Both the position numbers and the translations under genes were made by a program. The notes beneath the pieces were generated by a model, which did not search any database, was not told the origin of the DNA, and saw only the letters and a program-made list of their open reading frames with translations. From IMG/VR virus record IMGVR_UViG_3300042934_001339, positions 1-57,118 of that record: DNA of 57,118 bases; one strand, 5' to 3'. Shown one piece after another: positions 26,809 through 35,746 of the stretch (the stretch's first letter is position 1; every line of letters starts with the position of its first letter). Source of the DNA: a virus.

Positions 26809-27228
26809 TTACGCGACGCCCACCATCTGCCCGCTGACCACGGCCGTCAGCTGAGGCGTGCCGGTGAATGCCGCGCCACTGATCGTCGCCACCAGCTTGA
26901 CCGGGCGCTTGAACAGGATGGGGTGGGCCGTGGAATCCACATTGCCCGCCGCGGCGATATCGGCGCCTGCGAGCCAGGCATCCAGATCGGCGAGCGGGCC
27001 GTCCGAGGCGTCGTAGGGCTCGAAGCCCAGATCAACCTTGACGCCGGCGCCGGCGGCGTCCGTGACCAGGCGCAGCGCGGTTACAACGACGCCAGCGGGG
27101 ATGATGCCCAGGTAAACCTTGTCGCCCACAGCTGCGGCGTTGCGATAGCCGTAGGTTTCCACCCAGGCATTGCCGAAGGCCTGCGTATGCAAAGGCTTCG
27201 CGTTGTAGTCGGGAGAGTAGCGATCCAT
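26809..27228 (-). CDS. capsid-associated protein (decoration-type)
   Basis: A 139-residue protein with GGAG upstream of the ATG at 27228 (MDRYSPDYNAKPLHTQAFG). It is beta-rich and small, and is encoded directly after the major capsid protein, where decoration or head-stabilising proteins usually lie. No family is recognised with certainty. Confidence 0.55.
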   Translation of the reverse strand: MDRYSPDYNAKPLHTQAFGNAWVETYGYRNAAAVGDKVYLGIIPAGVVVTALRLVTDAAGAGVKVDLGFEPYDASDGPLADLDAWLAGADIAAAGNVDSTAHPILFKRPVKLVATISGAAFTGTPQLTAVVSGQMVGVA

Positions 27229-27253
27229 GAATTTCTCCAGTTCCACCGGAGCA

Positions 27254-27272
27254 GGCGGCCTTCCCGGCCGCC
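27254..27272 (-). terminator. GC-rich hairpin after the capsid gene
   Basis: GGCGGCC and GGCCGCC form a perfect seven-pair stem with a five-base loop, between the end of the capsid gene (27282) and the next start (27228). There is no T-tract. It may reduce readthrough or protect the abundant capsid message. Confidence 0.4.
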
Positions 27273-27281
27273 CGCCACCGA

Positions 27282-28580
27282 TCAGGTGTTGAGGTTGACG
27301 ACGGTGTCGAGCACCATCACGCCGTGGTCCGTCGGGATCTTGTTGCCGCGCGCGTCGGGAACGGAGAAGCGTAGCTTGGCCTTGCCGCACATGACTTCAC
27401 CCGCCACTTCGAGGTTGCGCTCGAAGTTGTAGCGGTTCTCCATCCAGTTGGCGTAGGTGTCGGAACCCTGGTTCTTGCCGTAGACGTGGGCAAGCGCCTG
27501 CGCGCCCAGCAACATGCCGCGATCGACGCTGTAGCCCGGCTGGAGGGCCGGGATCGTGACGGAGGCCTCGGCGGCCGTGGCCTGGCCGGCCTGAGTGCAG
27601 TACTGAACCGAATCGCCCGGGTTCAAGCGAATGGCACGGTCCATCTTGCGCACCAGGATGTTGTGCCAGATGCCGGCCTCGCCCGTGAACAGGGGGTGCT
27701 TCTTGGGGCCGGTGAACGACGACGCGCGGTTCCAGGCGTTCTGCAGGAACGTGCGCCATTGCAGGCTATTGGCCGCGGTGTTGGTCAGGATGCTCTGCCA
27801 CATGCGGTTCGTGACCAGCAACAGGTACAGCGGCTCGTCGTCGGCAGCTGCGTCGCCCGCGATCTTGATCGGCTGGAGCTTGAACTCCATGTCGTCAATG
27901 ATCGCGCCCAGATGGTCCAGGTGCTCCAGCTTGAACGTGTCCGTGGTGTCGATCGAGCCCAGACCCTGGCCGCCCTGCACTAGCGACGTGCCGTCGGCCA
28001 CCCAGTGGCGGTTGTAGGTCGGCGCCTTGACGGGGTTGATCATGATTTCGCCGAAATCGGGATCGTTCGCCATGGGCACCACCCAGTCCGTGCCCACTTG
28101 CGAACCGCGCGTGCCCGCCAGGTGCACGATCGTGGACTGGTCGTTGAAGCGGCGGAACCAGCCCTGCAGGTTCGCCATCGCCAGGCCGCGCAGGTTGTGC
28201 ACCGTGCGCTGTTGGGTCATCTTGCCGCCGGCGTCGACCACCTTCGTGGCCAGGTCGATGCGGATGTCCATGCTGGACATATCCAGGCGCTCGCCTTTGC
28301 CCTCGGCCTGCTTGTCCCCCATGATCGGCTTGCCGCCGGTCTGGTTGATGAGGTCGACGCTCACCTGGTCGCCCTGCGACTTCGTCAGGTCGGTCACGCG
28401 GACCAAGGGCATATCCGGGCTGGTCTGGCCTTTCAGCTTCGCCTCGGCCGCCGACTGCTTCGGCGCCGCGCCCGTCAGGTTGTTCATCAACGAAGGCTGA
28501 CGTTGGGTATTGGCGAACAGCGCCGCGCCGAAAACTTTGCGCGCGAGCGGCGAGCCAACGGGAACAGTAGTTTGGGACAT
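27282..28580 (-). CDS. major capsid protein (DUF4043 / N4-gp56 type)
   Basis: The 432-residue protein has the pattern of this family: N-terminal LARKVFGAALFANT, DMPLVRVTDLTKSQGDQVSVDL near 56-77, TVHNLRGLAMANLQGWFRR near 128-146, and the C-terminal YFERNLEV-like segment (ENRYNFERNLEVAGEVMCGK). The family adopts the HK97 fold. It follows the scaffold gene and precedes the adaptors, the standard order. Start MSQTTVPVGS at 28580. Confidence 0.9.
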   Translation of the reverse strand: MSQTTVPVGSPLARKVFGAALFANTQRQPSLMNNLTGAAPKQSAAEAKLKGQTSPDMPLVRVTDLTKSQGDQVSVDLINQTGGKPIMGDKQAEGKGERLDMSSMDIRIDLATKVVDAGGKMTQQRTVHNLRGLAMANLQGWFRRFNDQSTIVHLAGTRGSQVGTDWVVPMANDPDFGEIMINPVKAPTYNRHWVADGTSLVQGGQGLGSIDTTDTFKLEHLDHLGAIIDDMEFKLQPIKIAGDAAADDEPLYLLLVTNRMWQSILTNTAANSLQWRTFLQNAWNRASSFTGPKKHPLFTGEAGIWHNILVRKMDRAIRLNPGDSVQYCTQAGQATAAEASVTIPALQPGYSVDRGMLLGAQALAHVYGKNQGSDTYANWMENRYNFERNLEVAGEVMCGKAKLRFSVPDARGNKIPTDHGVMVLDTVVNLNT

Positions 28581-28601
28581 ATTGCCTCCAGTTCGTGGGA
28601 T

Positions 28602-29651
28602 TTACGAAGAGAGGCGCGCCAGCTGCGCTTCGATTTCGTCCGGCGACAGATTCATGAAATGGTCCGTCAGGGCGCTGCCCGACAGGGCCGTCATGGCGTC
28701 GGTCGCGGACGCGGCGGCCGGCTGGCCACCAGGGATATCGGAAAGCGTGGAAGGCCCCGATGCTTCGGCGGTCGCTTTCGCGACGGCGCTCGCAACGCGT
28801 GCGGCTTGATCGGCTGGCTGCTGCGCCGGGGCCGCCTTGGCCTGGCCGGGCAGCTCGATCGCGCCGTTCTCGGCTTCGTACATACGGAGCGCCGCATCGA
28901 ACCGCTCGGAGAGCGGCTTGTCCTTCCATGCCGGCTTGGCGCGCAGCATGGTGTCGATGGCGGCGACTTCGTTGAACTCGGCCGGGGCGGTGGCACGGAG
29001 ATGGGCAAGCTTGGGAATGGACTGGATGGTGTCCTCGACGGACACCAGCGCTTGCACCTGCTGTTCGCGCCGCGTGGTTTCGGCTTCCTCGGCGGCGGGC
29101 CGGCCGGCGTCCACCTGATCGCTCAGGCGCTTGGCCAGGGCGATCAGGTTGTCCATCCGGCTAGCGACGTCGGGAGCTTCTTCGCGCAACTGTTCCAGCA
29201 GCTGCTCGTCGACGATCTCGTTCAGATCAAGCGACTTGGTCGCCTTGCCCTGTTGGGCGGCGGCCTGGTCCAGTTCCAGCTTCGCGGTCAGATCTCGCAC
29301 CATCTGCTCAGCGCGGATAGCGCGCTCGCGCTCCTGCTGCAGCACCTGGTACGGAATGACGTGCTTGCCGTCCTTCGCCTGCACAACGGCGTCGCCCTGC
29401 TCTGTAGCAGCGGTGGCTTCCTGTTGCTTCACCCCCTCACCGGTGCCGGGCGCAGCACCGCTGGTATCGCCCTGGGGTTTGGCGCCGCCGGCGTTGGCCG
29501 CGGCGTCATCGGCACCCGATTCCTGGCCGCCGGCGGTGGCGTCTTGCCCACCGACCAGTGCCGCCAGGTCGTCGTCCGTCATGCTGAGGGGGTCGCGCAA
29601 GACCGCATCGAGGTTGTCGATGGGGTTGTCCGTCGTGTTTTCCGTGCTCAT
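28602..29651 (-). CDS. scaffolding protein
   Basis: A 349-residue acidic, Gln/Ala-rich, mostly helical protein immediately upstream of the capsid gene. Residues 1-75 are low-complexity acidic; a coiled coil follows near 95-130 (VLQQERERAIRAEQMVRDL) and a helix-rich middle; the C-terminus ends in a short helix (DEIEAQLARLSS), as in P22-type scaffolds that bind capsid through a C-terminal helix. Function is inferred from composition and position. Confidence 0.8.
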   Translation of the reverse strand: MSTENTTDNPIDNLDAVLRDPLSMTDDDLAALVGGQDATAGGQESGADDAAANAGGAKPQGDTSGAAPGTGEGVKQQEATAATEQGDAVVQAKDGKHVIPYQVLQQERERAIRAEQMVRDLTAKLELDQAAAQQGKATKSLDLNEIVDEQLLEQLREEAPDVASRMDNLIALAKRLSDQVDAGRPAAEEAETTRREQQVQALVSVEDTIQSIPKLAHLRATAPAEFNEVAAIDTMLRAKPAWKDKPLSERFDAALRMYEAENGAIELPGQAKAAPAQQPADQAARVASAVAKATAEASGPSTLSDIPGGQPAAASATDAMTALSGSALTDHFMNLSPDEIEAQLARLSS

Positions 29652-29695
29652 GTCTTCCTGCTCCTAGTTCTCGGATAGGTCCGTGGGTTGAAACG

Positions 29696-29726
29696 AAAAA
29701 GCCCCCAACGATTTCTCGGCGGGGGC
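29696..29726 (-). terminator. terminator between portal and scaffold genes
   Basis: Read leftward, GCCCCC pairs with GGGGGC across a 14-base loop and is followed by five T. It lies between the portal stop (29773) and the scaffold start (29651). Without antitermination it would make capsid-gene expression depend on a separate promoter or on readthrough. Confidence 0.7.
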
Positions 29727-29772
29727 CTGTGGAGTGCCCGTGTCCCTGGGCGGGGAAATTCGTGTCGGCGCG

Positions 29773-32049
29773 CTAAGCGGCTCGGGGCTGGCGCGTGCCC
29801 AAGCGCTCGAGCACCTGGTCCACCTCATCCGTCAGCTGCTGGAACCGCTCCTGCATCTGTGCGCCGCCCGTCTGGGCCTCGGCGCGGATGCGGGCGCGCT
29901 CCGTTTCGGCTTCTTCGTGCATGGCGGTCTGCTGCAGGCGGGTCTGCCATTCGGACGTGCGATCGGCCAGCTGCTGTCGCAGCGCCTGCATTTCGCTTTC
30001 ATAGCGCGCCAGCGCGCCGTCCACCTGGCCCACCGTGTCGGCGTCGCCGGCGGCGCCCGCTTCCCGGCGAATGCGCTCGGCCTCGGCCAGCAGCTTTTCG
30101 GCGCGGGCCTGCCGCTCGGCGATCTTGGATTGCGCGTCCTGCATCGCGGCCTGGGCCTGAGCGTTCGCGGCTTCATCTGCCTGCTTCTTGGCCGCCTGCG
30201 CCTCTGGCGAGTTCGGGTCGGCCTGGATGCCCAGCTGCGCGCGAAGGAATGCCGCCATTTCCTTACGCTTGCCGAAGTCGGACATTTCAAGTGCGAAAGG
30301 AATCAGCAGCGCCTGCATGTTCGGCGGCATGGATTTCAGGATCTCCGAGAACGCGGCGAACTGCTGAGCGCGGTACGTGGGCGTGCTCGGCACGTCGGAC
30401 AGCGCCACCTTGACCGGCGCCGTCTGCACGTCGTTCTCCTTGTAGGGCTCCCCGGTGACGGGATCCTTGCGAGGAATGTTCACCACCACCTTACGTTTGA
30501 CCGTCCCGTTGTCCACCAGGATTTCGGCCTGGCTGGTCATGTCCTCTTTGATGAGGTCCAGCAACGCGTTACCCACGCCGCGCCGAGCCACCCGGTAGTT
30601 GTCGTTGATCTTGGCCAGCGTGGTGACGCCCTGCTCTACCAGCGACTGGATGGCCAGGCCGGAACTGGCGTTCGACTGCTGGCCCATCATGGCCGCGTAC
30701 ACGCCCGCGGCTTCCTGGATCGCCTGCTTGCGCTCCTGCATGATCTGGAACTGCTGCTGCGACAGCTCGAAGTTGCTTTCGACCTTGATGTTGCCCTTGG
30801 CCGCCCTGGGATTCGTGACGATAAAGGCGTCCGCCCGGCCTAGCTCGCGATTGGCGTCGCTCATCGTGTTGTACTTCTCGTCCAGAGCGTCCGAGTCGAT
30901 GAACGTACGGCGGCTGTTGAGCAGCCACATCATGCGAGCGGCGCGGGCGTTGACCTCGTCCTGGGGCGACAGCATGGCGCGGATGATCCCGTAGGGCACG
31001 CCCGTCAGGTCCTCGCGGTATCCGAAGAACGGGACGTACGGGAACCTGCGACGGTTGGAGCCCCTGTCCAGCACGCGGATCGGGCCGATGTGGAAGGCGC
31101 AGCGAATCTTGTCGTAGACCGCCAGCTTGGGCTGCACAGCGCCGGACGCGACCAGCGCGCGATGAACCTGGTTCTGCTCGTTGAACTCCAGCGTCCGGCC
31201 GCCGGGCAGCGCCAGCACCAGGCCGCGCACCCAGACCCGGTACCAGACCTCAAAGCACGTCACCACGCGGCGCTCAACGTCGCGCCAGTCCAGGTCATCC
31301 CAGGTCGTGCGCGTGCCCTGCCCGAGGGAATTGAAGAAGTCCGCGGACATGCGGGCTTCGTTCGTCAGGTGATCCGTCCAGTCCCGCCAGTTGGAGGCGG
31401 CCAGGATCATTTCCCGGTGCTCAGGAAAGAACGCGGCGATGTGGTCGGCGTCGTACCGCTTCTTGCGCACCACGTACCGCGCGTCGCTCCAATCCAGAGC
31501 TCGGCTGCGCCAGTCCCAGTAAATCTCCGACCGCGGCACGCTCGTCACGCGGTACGGGTAGTTGAACGGGTTGCTATTGCGGGAGACCTCGACGACGCCG
31601 AACCCAGCCTTGATCTGGCTGGCGTATGCGTCGGACGTGGCCGTATCCGCCTGGGCTTCGCGTTCCGTCTCGTGCATCTTGGCCGAAAGCGCCTCGGCGA
31701 CGTCCTGGTACCGGTCATCGTCGGCGCCCACGCGCCAGTCGGTCCTGGTCTTGGCTTCCATGCCGAGCACGGCATTCACCGTCGGCTGGATGAGATTGGT
31801 GACCAACGGCCCCAAGCCCTTCTCGTCCAGGCGCGCCAGCGTCTCCGCGTCCAGCTGGTTGCCGTCGTAGTAGTCGCAGGCCTTGTCCGCCTCGCGGCGC
31901 CAGCTGGGCTGATCGCGGATCTCGTCCAGCCAGCGTTCGAGCTGGGACACGGACAGCGCGCCGGGCTCGGCCGGCGCCTGATCGCGGGCGTGCGCAGTCG
32001 CGCCGTCGCTGCCATCGAGGAGGCGAAAGCCGGTAACGGAAGTGTTCAT
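29773..32049 (-). CDS. portal protein (P22-like)
   Basis: A 758-residue protein of P22-type portal length. The N-terminal region contains WRREADKACDYYDGNQLDAE and NLIQPTVNAVLGMEAKTRTD, typical of this family. The middle carries the clip and stem (PYGIIRAMLSPQDEVNARAA). Residues 600-745 are a long Gln/Ala/Glu/Arg coiled coil, the barrel. Portal is the dodecameric ring through which DNA is packaged and ejected. It overlaps the large terminase gene by four bases. Confidence 0.92.
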   Translation of the reverse strand: MNTSVTGFRLLDGSDGATAHARDQAPAEPGALSVSQLERWLDEIRDQPSWRREADKACDYYDGNQLDAETLARLDEKGLGPLVTNLIQPTVNAVLGMEAKTRTDWRVGADDDRYQDVAEALSAKMHETEREAQADTATSDAYASQIKAGFGVVEVSRNSNPFNYPYRVTSVPRSEIYWDWRSRALDWSDARYVVRKKRYDADHIAAFFPEHREMILAASNWRDWTDHLTNEARMSADFFNSLGQGTRTTWDDLDWRDVERRVVTCFEVWYRVWVRGLVLALPGGRTLEFNEQNQVHRALVASGAVQPKLAVYDKIRCAFHIGPIRVLDRGSNRRRFPYVPFFGYREDLTGVPYGIIRAMLSPQDEVNARAARMMWLLNSRRTFIDSDALDEKYNTMSDANRELGRADAFIVTNPRAAKGNIKVESNFELSQQQFQIMQERKQAIQEAAGVYAAMMGQQSNASSGLAIQSLVEQGVTTLAKINDNYRVARRGVGNALLDLIKEDMTSQAEILVDNGTVKRKVVVNIPRKDPVTGEPYKENDVQTAPVKVALSDVPSTPTYRAQQFAAFSEILKSMPPNMQALLIPFALEMSDFGKRKEMAAFLRAQLGIQADPNSPEAQAAKKQADEAANAQAQAAMQDAQSKIAERQARAEKLLAEAERIRREAGAAGDADTVGQVDGALARYESEMQALRQQLADRTSEWQTRLQQTAMHEEAETERARIRAEAQTGGAQMQERFQQLTDEVDQVLERLGTRQPRAA

Positions 32050-33452
32050 GCGCGCCAGGATTCCCGGTGTCGTTTGAAGTTTGAGGGCACGTTGTTGACT
32101 GCGAAGCGGAGGGACATCACGGCGTAGCGCGATGCGGATATGACGTCGTCGTCAATCTTGACGATGGCGCCGTCCTTGCGGTGATAGGTGCGGTACTCGG
32201 AAAGCCACAGCTCCAGGTGCGAAAACACCTTGAACCGGCCGGTCATCATTCGGTCCAGCATGATCTGGATGCCTGCTTCCACGCCGTTCGACCCGTCCTC
32301 AAACTGTGCGCGCTCGGGCAGCATCGCTACTTCCTGTGCCAGGTAGGCATCCCGCATCGGAATGCCAGTGTCCTTCTGCGCCTGCAGGGCATCATGCGGC
32401 CATGCAACCGGGATCCACTTGCCGCGCGCCTTGATGGCGCTGGCGTGCACGGACACCGGCTGCTTTCTCTCAGCGTAGACGTCGTAGACGTAGACGATAT
32501 CGGCGTCCAGGTTGTGCGCCAGCCAGGCGCCGGCCGTCGGGTGGTCCCAGCCAAGATCCAGGCCGCAGATGCGCGGCCAGCTATCCGGGATGTTGAACGG
32601 CGGCACCACGATGCTGGATTCCGGCACCGGGAACACCGCGCCAGAGCCCAGGACCGGCTTGCCGTAGGCGCGCGCCTCGCGCTCGTGGTCCGGATAGCTG
32701 GCCAGAATCGCGTCGGCCTGCTCGCGGGTGTAGTGCTCGGCATCGTAGATGCCCATGAACACCACGACCGTGCCGGTGTGCTTGTCGATCAGGAACCGCT
32801 TGACGGTCGCCGACATGCCCATCAGGGGCGTGAAAGTCATGTACACCGGGCCCAACGTCGTGTTGGTACGGGTGATGGCCTCCATGTAGATGTCGTGCGG
32901 CGGTTCCTCGTCCAGCCATACGAAATCGAGCGTTTCCGCCTGGAACTTCGCCCGGCCCTGCTCGTAGTTCCGAAAGCCCAGCACGCTCTCACCGGCCTGC
33001 ACGTCGCCGCCGCCACCGTGGCGCACCACGATCATGGACACCGCGCCCGGCACACCCGCAAGCGGCGCCACTTCCTTGATGGCATCGGCCGGTATGGCGC
33101 CGGTGCCGCGATCGCTCTCGACACCAGGACGGCCCAGCAACAGGCGCTGCATACCGTCTCGAGTCAGCGCCGCAGACACCGACGCCGCCCAGCCCGCCGT
33201 GGGCTTCTGGAAAACCTTGCCTTCCCACCAGTCCGGGTAGCGCCCGGTCAGGTGCATGGCCGTCTCGTACGCGCCCGAGTACGTCTTGCCCAGCTGGTTG
33301 CCGGCAGAAAAAAGGCGCTCGCGGTATGCGGCGCCCTGGGCGTGGAACTCCCTCTGTTTCGCGTAAGGCCGGTAGTACTTGAGCCGGTTGCGCTTGGCGC
33401 GCCAGGCACGCTCCTGCAGTGCCCGGGCCAACATCACGCGCGGATTGGACAT
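32046..33452 (-). CDS. terL: terminase large subunit
   Basis: A 468-residue packaging motor. Walker A is SAGNQLGKT (49-57), Walker B FVWLDEEPP with Asp180 and catalytic Glu181, the coupling motif lies near YMTFTPLMG (203-211), and the nuclease domain opens with CGLDLGWDHPT (Asp298). Both ATPase and nuclease domains are complete. It overlaps the portal start by four bases and the small subunit stop by one. Confidence 0.95.
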   Translation of the reverse strand: MSNPRVMLARALQERAWRAKRNRLKYYRPYAKQREFHAQGAAYRERLFSAGNQLGKTYSGAYETAMHLTGRYPDWWEGKVFQKPTAGWAASVSAALTRDGMQRLLLGRPGVESDRGTGAIPADAIKEVAPLAGVPGAVSMIVVRHGGGGDVQAGESVLGFRNYEQGRAKFQAETLDFVWLDEEPPHDIYMEAITRTNTTLGPVYMTFTPLMGMSATVKRFLIDKHTGTVVVFMGIYDAEHYTREQADAILASYPDHEREARAYGKPVLGSGAVFPVPESSIVVPPFNIPDSWPRICGLDLGWDHPTAGAWLAHNLDADIVYVYDVYAERKQPVSVHASAIKARGKWIPVAWPHDALQAQKDTGIPMRDAYLAQEVAMLPERAQFEDGSNGVEAGIQIMLDRMMTGRFKVFSHLELWLSEYRTYHRKDGAIVKIDDDVISASRYAVMSLRFAVNNVPSNFKRHRESWRA

Positions 33453-34168
33453 CAGTGCATCGTGGGTCCCGAGCCGGCCGCGCGCAGCTGGGCGAGAACC
33501 TTTTCCACCGGAACGCCTTCGGCCTGGGCGATTTCCTGGGCAGCTTGCGCGATCGCGGCATCCAGCTCGGCGTCAGACTTCTTGTCCAAGTCGCCCACCC
33601 GCAGTTCCTTGCGCTCGACGAACATGCCCAGGTGACGCCCGATCAGCTCCAGGTTGGGCGTCTTGGGTGCCAGCTTGAGCGTGAAGTTGCCGTTGCGGTC
33701 CCAGGACCAGCCAACTACACAGCGCCGCACCTGCTCCGGCAGCAGCTTCAAGTCACGCGGGCTGGTGATGTCGCGCACCTCGCCGGAGACGGGATCGGTG
33801 ACCACCAGGTCGGCGGGATCGTAGAAGCCCATCGCCACCCATTCCTCGAGCACGCGCTTGGCGGTGACCTCCAGCTGCGCCGAAAGCTTGTCGCGCATGG
33901 CCTGCACCGCAGCGGCGACATTAGCCTGGGCTAGCAGGCGGGAAGCGCCGCTGACGGCTGCCGCGCCGCGCGCCGCGTAAACGGCCTCATACGCCTTTGT
34001 CTGGTTCGTGAAGCCGCCAGCGGCGAACTCCTCCAGGAAGCGCCGCTGCTGCGGCGACAACGGGCTATCCGCAGACACCACGCGACGTGCGGCGGTCGAC
34101 AGCGCGCGTTTCGAGCGCGCAGGTTTCTTCCGCGCCGGCTTCGACACAGTGGGATTGGACGGGGACAT
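33452..34168 (-). CDS. terS: terminase small subunit
   Basis: A 238-residue protein with a basic N-terminal tail (KPARKKPARSKRALS). A Terminase_2-type helix-turn-helix follows (LSPQQRRFLEEFAAGGFTNQ, then a repeat of Ala-rich helices to about residue 95), then an oligomerisation region and a C-terminal helix that contacts the large subunit. It would recognise the packaging site, which is often inside or near this gene. A cargo gene on the other strand begins 77 bases beyond its start. Confidence 0.85.
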   Translation of the reverse strand: MSPSNPTVSKPARKKPARSKRALSTAARRVVSADSPLSPQQRRFLEEFAAGGFTNQTKAYEAVYAARGAAAVSGASRLLAQANVAAAVQAMRDKLSAQLEVTAKRVLEEWVAMGFYDPADLVVTDPVSGEVRDITSPRDLKLLPEQVRRCVVGWSWDRNGNFTLKLAPKTPNLELIGRHLGMFVERKELRVGDLDKKSDAELDAAIAQAAQEIAQAEGVPVEKVLAQLRAAGSGPTMH

Positions 34169-34245
34169 GGAGATTGGCGCGTAACAGGTTGAAATACAAT
34201 CGCGTGCATTGCGCGTGGCCGCAGATCAACACTCAGGGGAAGGAG

Positions 34246-34956
34246 ATGGAGTTGGACGACGTTGCTGAAAAGGCCCGGCGAAACCTAATGATGGTGTCGA
34301 CGGGCATCCTCGCCGTGTGGGCGCTGGGCATACCGCTTGACGGAAAACTGGTCGGCGCCGTGAATCTCGCCACTGTCGCGCCATGGCGGGCATGGCTCTG
34401 CGTGACAATAGTTTTGGCCTACTTTGCAACTCGTTACTACTATGCTCCGGAGATCGAAAAGGCATGGAAGCCTTGGGCATCGCGTAGAAGAGCACACTTG
34501 GAAAATGCAATGAGCGGCGCCTTGAACTATCAAACCAGCGCAGAGTTCTTCCGCAAGCCGCCCCGTTTTGTCACGATCGATTGGCCCAAGCGCCCCGGCG
34601 AAGCGGCTTATCCTGTGGTCTCCAGCCACCCGCCTCTGCGTCGTCGGCGGAGCCAGTTCGAGTTCTACTGGGACGTGCCTGAGATGTATAAATCTCTTTC
34701 GAGTGATCATCCCGATCTGGTCGATACAAGCAATTACCCCAGCCCCGATCAAACTGCAAAGTTTCGCTTCCACTGGCGCTTCTATGCAAACACTCAATGG
34801 CAAGCATTCCGGCACGCATACAAGCTTTCCTGGGAGCTTTTGGAACTCAGTGTTCCATGGGGTGTAGCCTGTGCTGCCGCAATCGTCTGCCTCTGCAAAC
34901 TTGCCGTGAGCATCTACTACAGTTGGCCATTTGCCCGGGAGCTACTTTCCTCATGA
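34246..34956 (+). CDS. cargo membrane protein (moron) facing the late operon
   Basis: A 236-residue protein. ATG 34246 (MELDDVAEKA) is chosen for the AGGGGA five bases upstream; the longer frame overlaps terS and lacks a site. Two hydrophobic segments lie near 14-30 and 47-66, and a third near 203-224, with a charged, aromatic soluble domain between. A TACAAT box at 34195-34200 is a likely -10. The gene opposes all flanking phage genes and is visibly less GC-rich, so it is probably an acquired gene expressed in the lysogen. No family is recognised; membrane-located superinfection exclusion is one possible role. Confidence 0.7.
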   Translation: MELDDVAEKARRNLMMVSTGILAVWALGIPLDGKLVGAVNLATVAPWRAWLCVTIVLAYFATRYYYAPEIEKAWKPWASRRRAHLENAMSGALNYQTSAEFFRKPPRFVTIDWPKRPGEAAYPVVSSHPPLRRRRSQFEFYWDVPEMYKSLSSDHPDLVDTSNYPSPDQTAKFRFHWRFYANTQWQAFRHAYKLSWELLELSVPWGVACAAAIVCLCKLAVSIYYSWPFARELLSS

Positions 34957-34959
34957 AAA

Positions 34960-34989
34960 AACCCCGCTCGGCATGCCGGCGGGGTCTTA
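34960..34989 (-). terminator. strong terminator downstream of the Q-like gene (tR'-like)
   Basis: Read leftward, ACCCCGC-CGGCATGCCG-AGCGGGGT is followed by six T. Rightward it has only a short T-tract, so it acts mainly leftward and may also end the cargo transcript. It lies about 30-60 bases downstream of a promoter that overlaps the end of the Q-like gene. Confidence 0.85.
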
Positions 34990-35022
34990 AGCGCACTGAT
35001 GACCAGTGACAGAATGAAGCGG

Positions 35023-35051
35023 ATTTTGCGGATGCAATCCGCAATTGTCAA
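35023..35051 (-). promoter_or_regulatory. late promoter candidate (pR'-like)
   Basis: Read leftward, a consensus TTGACA -35 (35051-35046) is followed by 17 bases and CAAAAT (35028-35023, four of six matches). The -35 overlaps the stop codon of the Q-like gene. Transcription would start near 35016 and meet the terminator at 34989, the geometry of lambdoid late promoters. Between the boxes TTGCGGAT and ATCCGCAA form an inverted repeat that could be part of a regulator-binding site. Confidence 0.6.
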
Positions 35052-35746
35052 GCCGCGACCGCCAACTCGCCCACGATTTCGGCTTCGCGCAGCACGGCTT
35101 CGACCTGCTCCATGGCCTTGGCCTCCTCGCCCCTCTTCCCCTCGTCGAACTCGCCCCGCCCTTTCCGCACCAGGCGCGCGCCACGCAGCCAAAGCGTAAT
35201 TTTTCCGTTCTGGTCGGTGACGGTGCGCTCGCTGATGCCGGCCTTGCTCGCTAAATCCGCGAGCACGATTCGCGACCGGTTCGCCTTGGTGGCGAAATAC
35301 CGCATCACAAGGCCGTCACGGACTACGCGGTGCACGACGTGTCCCGCCAGCACCCCGGCACCCATGGCGGCGTCAGACACAACGCGGACGGCTTGCAACC
35401 ACTCAGCATTCCAGACTGCGCTGCGGCAGCAAGGGCACGGCGTGGTTTGAGGCAAGAATGCCGCCTCGAGGATTCGCTGATGCAGCGGCGACAGCACCTG
35501 CAGCTCGCGCAGGATAAAGCCCGCCTGTGCCGCGCCATCGACGCCGGCCAGGCCGCGGCCGGTGCGCGGCGAGCGATCGGCCATCTTCACCATGGCCGGC
35601 CTGTCCAACGTGCCGCTGGAGTAGTTGAAGGCGTACGTGAGCGCCTGGTGGGCACCCTTGAAAAGCGGTTCGGACACTGTGCGCTCCTGGCAATCGAGAA
35701 AAATTCGTGCGCCGGCCTGCCGGGCCAGCTGGTCATTCCTGGTCAT
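35048..35746 (-). CDS. putative late-gene regulator (Q-like antiterminator)
   Basis: The 232-residue protein starts at ATG 35746 (MTRNDQLARQ), overlapping the upstream gene by 14 bases; an ATG at 35758 is an alternative. It contains a CPCC cluster (Cys104, 106, 107), possibly metal-binding. Near residues 165-190 is a helix-turn-helix-like segment (LADLASKAGISERTVTDQNG), followed by a basic stretch and a coiled-coil tail. It is the last gene of the early lytic operon, directly before a promoter and terminator. That is where lambda keeps Q, so I infer an antiterminator or activator of the late operon. The sequence alone does not identify the family. Confidence 0.5.
   Translation of the reverse strand: MTRNDQLARQAGARIFLDCQERTVSEPLFKGAHQALTYAFNYSSGTLDRPAMVKMADRSPRTGRGLAGVDGAAQAGFILRELQVLSPLHQRILEAAFLPQTTPCPCCRSAVWNAEWLQAVRVVSDAAMGAGVLAGHVVHRVVRDGLVMRYFATKANRSRIVLADLASKAGISERTVTDQNGKITLWLRGARLVRKGRGEFDEGKRGEEAKAMEQVEAVLREAEIVGELAVAA

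Noticed and set aside
28005-29678. A 557-residue open frame antisense to capsid and scaffold genes.
   Set aside because: Arg/Gly/Leu-rich shadow of well-identified structural genes.
27282-34168. Possible myovirus or siphovirus structural module.
   Set aside because: No tape-measure, tube, sheath or baseplate genes were found. Portal, adaptors and ejection genes fit a podovirus.
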